DNA of 64,000 nt from Phycisphaerales bacterium (lineage in GTDB: Bacteria > Planctomycetota > Phycisphaerae > UBA1845): assembly GCA_020639115.1 (NCBI GenBank), contig JACKHG010000003.1, positions 1 to 64,000 of the forward strand, read 5' to 3'. Under the pieces are notes generated by a model. The model searched no databases and was not told the origin of the DNA. It saw only the letters and a program-made list of their open reading frames with translations. Made by a program: the position numbers and the translations under genes. This document shows, in pieces, positions 19,950 through 28,900 of the stretch (the stretch's first letter is position 1; each line of letters opens with the position of its first letter).

Positions 19950-22900
19950 CTACAGACCATAAAGCGTTTGAAACTCCGCGAAATCGAGCAGGTCGTTGTC
20001 GCCGTCGAGGTCAAAGTCGAAGCACGCACACTCGCTCTCGACTGACCCCTCCGGGCCGGTCAAACACGTCCCATAGGCGATGGCATCCGCGCCATCGATA
20101 TCACCATCGCCATCGGCGTCGCCGCTGCCGGCGCCACCGGCGCACGCGTCACAGGCATCGATGGTGCCGTCCCCGTCAGAATCCGGCTGACAATCGTCGG
20201 GAATACCGTTCGAATCACAGTCATTTGCCTGCAGCTCGCATTCATCGAGCATGGCGTTGAGGTTGCAGTCGTTGCCGGAGGGGACTGGGGGAAGCTCAGT
20301 CCAGAGCGGTCCGTTGACCAACGCGCCGTCGTGCGCATCGGCTGAGTCCACCAGGACCATGCCGGCGCCTTCGTCGGCGCGCCAGTAGGCGACGAGGCCC
20401 AGTTCGTCGCCGACCAGAGTTGTGTTCATATGTGCTGCGATTTCCGCAGGGGAGCGCACGACATTCCAGAAACGTACTTCATCGATCTGTCCGGACAGGA
20501 AGTTGGTATTGGGCGAATTGGTGCCGCCTCGCCGTCCGAGGTTGAGGCTGTCGGTGACAGTATAGGCGACGTCGCCGGCAGCCGGCTTGCTGGTTTCCTG
20601 CCCATCGACATATACCTTGAGCACCGAATTATCATACACCCCTGCCACGTGATGCCACTGATTGACGTCGATGGTGAGAATATCATCGCATACGACATTC
20701 TGATTGCCAAAGCCGTTTGCATTGCTGGCTGAGAATCGGGCCCGACCATCAGCGAGAATGACCAGGGCGTAACCGTCATCTCCACCACCATCCTCGTCAT
20801 GAAACACCAAGCTCTGCACGCCACCGAGTTGCCGGACGTTGATCCAGGCTTCAATGGTGAAGTTGTTGAGGGGACGCAGGTCCGGAGTTGAAGGAATCAG
20901 AACGTGGTCGTTGACTCCGTCGAACTCCAAGGCGAAGCCCGAGGGCACTCCGCCGGCTGCCAGCTCGCATTCATCCGGAGTTCCGTTGGTGTTGCAATCG
21001 TCGCTATTGCCGAATGCGATGTCATCCAGATCGTCCATGCCATTGCTATTGCAGTCCTGCGACGGATTTTCGCATTCGTCGGGAACGCCGTTGAAGTCAG
21101 CGTCCACGCTCGTGCCGGCCGCGACATCGCACGCGTCGGCCGCCCCGTTCGCGTTACAGTCCGCCTCGCACTCATCCGGTGTGCCGTTGGCGTTGCAGTC
21201 CGAACTGACGCAAGGTTGCGCCGGGTGGCACCGGATGTTATCAAGCTGGAAGCCGCCCAAGGGTAGCGTATCCGGAACGAACCACTCGAAGGCGACGCGA
21301 ACCACGCTGCCGGCGAAAGCGCTCACGTCGACGGCGCCGGTCAGGTGTCCTGTATCCGCGACGGAAGTGCCTGCGCTGGCGACCAGAATGACGTCCGTCT
21401 GCCAGGGCGTTCCGCCGCCGGCCGGCTCGATGTTCACAGAGAATGTGCGATCGCCGGAGCCGGAAGAAACGATCCACGCTGCACGATAATCGAACATGAG
21501 CGTCGTCACATGGGCCGGGACGGCGAAATCCTGGCTGATTCGAATCGTACCGGGTGAGGAACCACTGAATCCGTGGAGACACGCGAAGTCGCCTTCCGTG
21601 GGATCACTCTGGAGAATCCAAAGGAACGTTCCCGAACCGTCCACCATGATCGGCACACTCGGCGAAGCGAGATCCTGGACCTGCCAGCCGGTAAAGTCGC
21701 CCGCCTCGAAGCCTTCGTTGACGCCGCCGCAGACAGACGGGCAGTAGTTGATGTCGCAGACATCGGAGACTCCGTTGGTGTTGCAGTCTTCACTGGTGCC
21801 GGCTGCAAGATCGCATTCATCCGGAATACTGTTGCTGTTGCAATCCGAGCTTATTCCGCCAGCCAGGTCGCACGCGTCCGGAGCGCCGTTGAGGTTGCAA
21901 TCCGTACTGGTTCCGACGGCGATATCGCACGCATCCGGGCTGCCGTTCGCATTGCAGTCCGGATCGCACGAATCGGGCACGCCGTTGCTGTTGCAATCGC
22001 CGGCTGGTGGAGCGCAAGGGCCGTCGAACAGCTCGAACGCCATTTCAATACCAAAGCCGGCAGCGGCCCAATCTACTGCTGGACACGCGTGGTCGTAGGC
22101 GATGTCTGGCAAACCGTGAACAGCATCCAACTCACCGTGTCTCCAGGCAAGGCTGGCTGCGGTCACATCTGTGTTTTCCTGAATCTCGATCCAGTACGTC
22201 CCGAGATCCAGCGGCAGGCAGGGATCAAGAATGCAATCGAATTGCCATTCCGCGCTCCCGGACACAGTCTCGCCGGTCATGGCCCGCTGAGTCGCAGGAT
22301 TCACGTATGTCGCGAGGATCGCGCCAGGAAGACCCCCATCGTCCTCATGAATGATGATGGTCACATTGGGCGCCGGCCCGGGATCATCCGGATCGAAGTA
22401 AACTCCCCAGAACCGCACGCTTCCGACGCGTGCGCGATCGGCCAGCACAAATTGGTCAGCGATCACCTGCGACCCGCTGCAGTAATCGCAGAAACAATCC
22501 GAGAATTCACCGCCTGTCGGTGCCCGCGGCTGGCTGATCAGCGGCGTTGGATGCGCAAGTTGACATTCGTCGGGATAACCGTCCGGCTGACAATCCTGGC
22601 TTGTGCCGGCGGCGATATCGCATTCGTCGGGTATGCCGTTCGTATTACAGTCGCCGGACACTCCGGTGGAAACGTCGCAGACATCGGGGATCCCGTTGAG
22701 GTTGCAATCCGAACTTGCGGGCTCGCATTCGTCGGGAAGGCCGTTCTCATCGCAGTCGATGGCGTCCAGGGCCCAGGCCAGGTCGGCTGGTGAGCCCGCG
22801 AAACTGGAGCCCAGAATTGGAAATGGTCCCACGCCAAACCCGCCACCGAAATTGTGGACCCAGTGCTCAGAGCCGTGCGGATGGAGCACGTTCGAACGCC

Positions 22901-25900
22901 GCCAGAAGACCTGCTGGTTCGATGGGATCAGATCCGTGGCATGGACAGAGATCCAATAGGTCCCGGCCGGCAAGAGCGCGGCGCCAAAATCAAACGACAC
23001 CACGCCCGACGCGTCGTCATACACGCCGACCGCGGACAGCCACACCACGTGACCCGCATCTTCCCCGCCCGGTGCAGAGGCAATCTCCACGATGAAGGTC
23101 ACCGCGGAGTAGCCAGGCTCGACCGTGAAGGACGCCCGGCCGGTCGTCAGCAGCGTGTCCTCTGCGAGGGTGAAATCGTCCCACTCCTTGGTGTTGAAAT
23201 CGTCAAAACCGGTCGAAGCCGGAACGACCTGTGCGATGATCCCGAAGGCGCCAAAGCCGCGGGGCTGGCGCACAATTTCGCACGCGTCAATGGTTCCGTT
23301 GCTGTCGCAGTCCGGTTCACAGATGTCGGGAATACCGTTCGTGTTGCAGTCGTCGATTGCGGCGTCACACTCGTCGGGAACGCCGTTGGCGTCGCAGTCC
23401 AGGCTAGCGCCTTCGGCGAGGTCGCAGTCGTCGGGCACGCCGTTGGCATTGCAATCGTTGATACGCTCGACCAATGAGAGATCGTCGTAGTAAATGGACG
23501 TGCCACCGTTGGCGAACAGGTCCACGGCAGCGATATCGGGCACGCCGAAAGCGGAGAGGCCATCGGTCCAGCTTCTCTTGGTCAGCAGTTCCCCGTCATA
23601 GAAGAGCGTCTGGGTGTTGGCGTCCAGGTCGATCTCCACGCGCAGCGAGACCCATTGGTCGGTGATCAAGGGCAGCGTGACGCCGGCTGGGTCGGAGATG
23701 ACCTCCTGACTGGTGCTGTTCATGCGGACCTGGGTCGACCAGTTTTTCGGGCCCCCGTCGCTGTAGGTGTTCAGCAAGATCAGAGTAGAGTCCCCGTCGA
23801 AGGCTGCGGGGACGTACTGCCAGATGGTGAGCGTCCACTGACCGGCAGTCGCGCCGGAGAATTCATGAACCAGATCCGCGTCGCCGGAAATATCGACCGC
23901 GTATTGGCCGGTGTGGGCCTGATCGGCGGTGACCGGCGCGCCCGCGGCTGGATTGTCGTCCCAGCCCTTCCAGCCACCCTGACCGTTCAGGTTGCTTCCC
24001 AAGGCGTAGGCATCGAAGGACTCGGCAAAGACACTATGCTCGACTTCGCATTGATCGGGCGTGCCATCATTGTCGCAGTCAGCTTCGCATTCGTCGGGCG
24101 TACCGTTGCTGTTGCAGTCCGCGCTGATCACGCCATTGACGTCGGGGTCGACTGGGTCAACATCGCATTCATCCGGTACGCCGTTGCTGTTGCAATCGGC
24201 GCTCAACCCGCCGGCGAGGTCGCATTCATCCAAGCTGCCATTGGCGTTGCAGTCTGAGCATGCGGGATCACCGGCGCAGTTCGCGGCCTCGCATTCATCG
24301 AGCTCGCCGTTATCGTTGCAATCCAATTGCGATGACTGCAATGCGAATGATCGCGGCAGATTCAGGCTGCTGCTGTTGACTATTTCCATGTTGCTGCCGT
24401 CGAGATTCGCCCGGAAAACCCCGTTCGGCTCAATCCAGTAGAGCTTGCGGCTGGGCACGTCGATTTGGATATCCGCAACGCTGCCCAGGCCCGAAGTGAT
24501 CAAGGGCTCATTGCCGCCGCCGTCCAAATCCGTACGAATGAAACTCTGGAGCAATTCCGTTGAGATGTGTCGCTGGTGGACGTAGATCCGGGCGTCGGGA
24601 GGATCCAGCGCGAGATGCGCGTTGGTCCACCCCGAAGTAGGTTTCGCAATCACGACATCGCATCCCGAACCGTCCAGCCCGGCGCGATAGACGTCGTCCG
24701 CCGTAATCCAGAACATGTGCTGATTCAACTCGTCGATGGCAAGTTCTGTTCCGCCATCGACAAGGCAGTCCGTGAAGTTGTCCGTGAGTACGGTTTCCAC
24801 GTCACTGCCGTCGAGATTCGCGCGACGGATGGAGTCGCCGTCAATCGCGTAGAGCTTGCCGGCGACTGGAGCAATCGCGATGCTCTCGGGTTGGCTAAGC
24901 TCAGGTGCGAGAATAACGTCCTCAATCGCGCTTCCGTCGAGTTGCGAGCGCCGGACAGTTACCAGGCTTGGCAGGTCAGCCGGCTGGGCCCAGTAAAGCC
25001 GCTCGCCACGGCCATCGACCGCGACGTCATACGGCCCCAGGGCGATATCCGTGATCACGTCCACAATGTCGGGCGAGCCGATGCTGGTGCGCTGGATGAC
25101 CGGCGCGACAACCGAGCCGGCTGCCCAATAGAGTGCTGCCGGGTTGGCCAGATCACATTCGTCCGGAATGCTGTTGGCATTGCAGTCGTCGCTGGTGCCG
25201 CTCGCGATCTCGCAGACGTCCGCGATGCCGTTGGCATTGCAATCCGTTTCGCACTCGTCCGGTGTCCCGTTGGCGTTACAATCGTCGCTCGTGCCGGTCG
25301 CGATGTCACACTCGTCGGGGACGCCGTTGGCATTGCAGTCATCTTCGTCGTTGCCGTCGATCTCGCATTCGTCCGGCGTGCCGTTGGCGTTGCAGTCCTC
25401 GCTTATTCCGGACGCAATGTCACATTCATCGGGGGCGGCGTTGGCATTGCAGTCGTTGGCAGACTCCACCAGTGCCAGTCCGAAGATGTCCGCAAACTGC
25501 GTCGGCCCGACGATCGTACCATGGCCGGTCGCAGGGTCGATGCGGACAAGCTGTTCGGTGGCGGTGTCGGTGCCGTAGAGCAACCCGGTGCCCGCGTGAT
25601 AGACCAGACCCTGAACGCTGCCGAAGCCCAGCGGTCCGACCGTGGTCCCGGCGCCAGTCAACCGATTGATGATGATGAGCTCGTCCGCAACGATGTCCGT
25701 GCCGTACAACGTGCCCGACTCGGAATCATAAGCCAGGCCATAGACGTTGCCGAAGCCCAGCGCGCCGACAATCGCGCTGGCTCCAGTCATCGGATTAATG
25801 AAGATGAGCTGGTCGGTCGCGACGTCCGTTCCATATAGTGCGCCGCCGTCCGGATCGAATGCCAGTCCCTCCACCTGATCAAAGCCTAACGCTCCGACCG

Positions 25901-28900
25901 TTCTGCCCGCGCCCGTTTCCGGATCGATGGCAATGAGTTGATCGGTGTTGATGTCCGATCCAAACACCGTCTCGGAAATGGGATCGAACGCCAGACCATG
26001 GATGCTGCTGAATCCCAGCTCCCCGACGGCGGTGCCCTGCCCAGTAGCCGGATCGATGGATGTGAGCTGGCTGAACGATCCAAAGAGGACGCCATTGGCC
26101 GAATCGAACGCCAGGCCGAGCACGGAAATCGGACCTCCGACCAAGGTCCCGGCGCCGGTATTCGGGTTGATGATGATGAGCTCGTCGCTGAACGGGTCTG
26201 CTCCATAAAGCGTTCCCGTCGCGGCGTCGAACGCGAGGCCGAACACGCCTCCAAAACCGAGCGGCCCAACCGCGCTGCCCGCGCCGGTCAGCAGATCAAT
26301 CGTGATGAGTTGGTCTGTCGTGACATCAGTGCCGAATAGGGTGCCCGTCGTCGGATCGTACGCCAGACCGCTCACCTGACTGAATCCCAGCGCACCGATG
26401 GCCGTCCCCGCGCCCGTGACCGGATTGATCGCGATGAGCTGGTCCGTGGTGACGTCGGTACCGTACAGCGTGCCCGATAGCGGATCGAACGCGAGGCCTT
26501 GGACGTTACTGTAGCCCAAGGGCCCGACTGTTGTGGCCGAGCCCGTGACCGGATCAATGATGATGAGCTGATCCTTGTTTGTTTCGGTACCAAACAACTT
26601 GCCCGTGCCAGGATTGTATGCCAGCCCCTCAACCTGCGCGAAGCCCAAGACCCCAATCGCGGCGCCCAGGTCGGAAGGCGGGTCTATAACAATGAGCTGA
26701 TCCAAGCCGATATCCGAGCCGTACAACGTGTCCGTGTTGGAATCGAATCCCAGACCAGCCACGAAGGGGAACCCCAACCCGCTGGCGGCGCTGCCCTGGC
26801 CTGTCGCGGTGTTGATGGTGATGAGCTGGTCCGTGCTGATGTCTGTGCCCAGCAGCGTGTTGGTATTCGGATCAAAGTCCAGTCCATAGACGCTGTTGAA
26901 GCCCAACGGCCCGACGGCAGTCCCGTGACCCGTGAAGCGATTGATGGTAATGAGCTGATCCGTGACGATGTCTGTACCGTAAAGCGTGTTCGTATTGGGA
27001 TCGAACGCCAGGCCAAAGACGCTGTTGAATCCCAACGGCCCAACGGCTGTGCCCTGACCCGTGAAGCGATTGATGGTAATGAGCTGATCGGTGGTCGTAT
27101 CCGTGCCGTACAGCGTGTTGGTGTTGGGATTGAACGCCAGACCCTCGACGCCGCCGAAACCGATTATCCCTATCGACGTGCCCGCGCCCGTGACCTTGTT
27201 AATGAGCAGAAGCCGGTCGGTGGTCCCATCCACGCCGTACAACTGGTTGGTGTTCGGATTGAACGCGAGGCCGGTGACGGTCGAGAATCCCAACGGTCCG
27301 ACAGCCGTTGCGGACACGTCCGGTACAATCGAGATGAGTTGATCGGTGCTGGTGTCTGCACCGTACAGCACGCCGGTGCCCGGATTGGCAGCCAGTCCCT
27401 GCACGGAGCCGAACGCAAGCGATCCGGCAGGCGTTGCCGCACCCGTCGCCGGATTGATCGTGAGGAGTTGGTCCGCGACGGGGTCTGAACCATACAATGT
27501 GCCGGTGACCGGATCGAAGGCCAGTCCTTCCACCTGCCCAAATCCCAACGCACCGACTGCCGTCCCCGCTCCGGTCAACGGATCGATGACGATAAGCTGG
27601 TCCGAAGACGTATCGGTTCCATACAGGACGCCCGTCGTCGGATTGAATGCCAGACCGGATACGGAGGCGAACCCCAACGCACCGATCGCGGCGCCCGCTC
27701 CAGTGACAGGATCGATCGTAATGAGCTGATCTGTTGTGGTGTCCGAACCGTAGAGTGTGCTCGAGACTGGATCGAACGCCAATCCACTTACGGAAGCGAA
27801 CCCGAGTGCACCCACGGCGCTCGCCGCGCCCGTATCAGGATCAATGATCACAAGTTGATCCGATGTCGTATCCGTTCCGTACAACGTGTCCGCGTTCGGG
27901 TCATACGCCAGCCCGGCAACGTTGCCGAACCCTCCCAAGCCCAGTCCCGAAACGGCCATGGCGCCGCCGGTGGCTGCGTTAAGCTCCAGGTAGAAGCTGC
28001 TGTTTGTCCCTCCGAGCTTGCGCTGCTTGAGATCGCACTCATCAGGAAACCCGTTGGCATTGCAGTCGTCGCTGGTGGCGCTCGCGATCTCGCAGCTGTC
28101 CCGCACACCATTGCCGTTGCAATCGTATGCGGGCTCACATTCGTCAGGAATGCCGTTGGCGTCGCAATCCGTTCCAACCACCCCAGCGTGCAGCTCGATT
28201 GCGAGGTTGAAGGTCTGATAGATTGGAACATCATCGGGGTCCAGGATAAAGGTGCTCCAGCTCACGCCCGGCGCCTCCGTCGCCAATGCGTTGCCCACCA
28301 GGCCGATGCTGTAGGTGGAGCCCGACCAGAAAAATGTGTCATCGTCGCCGGTCGTGTCGTTGAAGATCTCGATCCAGTAATCGCCAGCCGCGAGACTCAC
28401 CGAATTCGGCAGCTCAATTACAAATTCCCACTCATCGACGCCGGCGATGCTGAATCCGCTCAGCGTGCGCGTGGCCGGCACGCTGAGCTGGGTTGATACG
28501 GCTGATCCTGGAGAACCTCCGTCGTCCGCATGGAATATCACCGCCAGATCGTCGGTTGGGGGCGTGTTGTTGGGATAATACCCACCCCAGAAGCGGATGC
28601 CCTCGATGGTTGTGGGCGCAAACAACGTGAAATACTGGGCGCGGACGAACACGAAGCCGCTGGGACCTAGGTCGGCATCGGAGAAGTATCCGGAACCGTG
28701 TCCCGATGGATTGGACAGCCCCACATCAAGATGGCCGCCGCCAATGGTCTCGACTTCGTCGGGGATGCCGTTGCCGTTGCAGTCGCCAGCGCCGGCGCAG
28801 TCGTAAATGCGCACGTCATCGACGTACCATCCATCCGTGCCCGAGCAGCCATCCTTGCCAACGGTAAACCGGATACGGATCGCTTCCCCGCCGCTCACCA

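Noticed and set aside
21573..27488. Long plus-strand open frames opposite the giant protease (for example 21573-22793, 24567-25838, 26499-27488)
   Set aside because: They are antisense to a clearly coding, repetitive gene; their translations are the low-complexity mirror (V, R, A rich) of its repeats and motifs.
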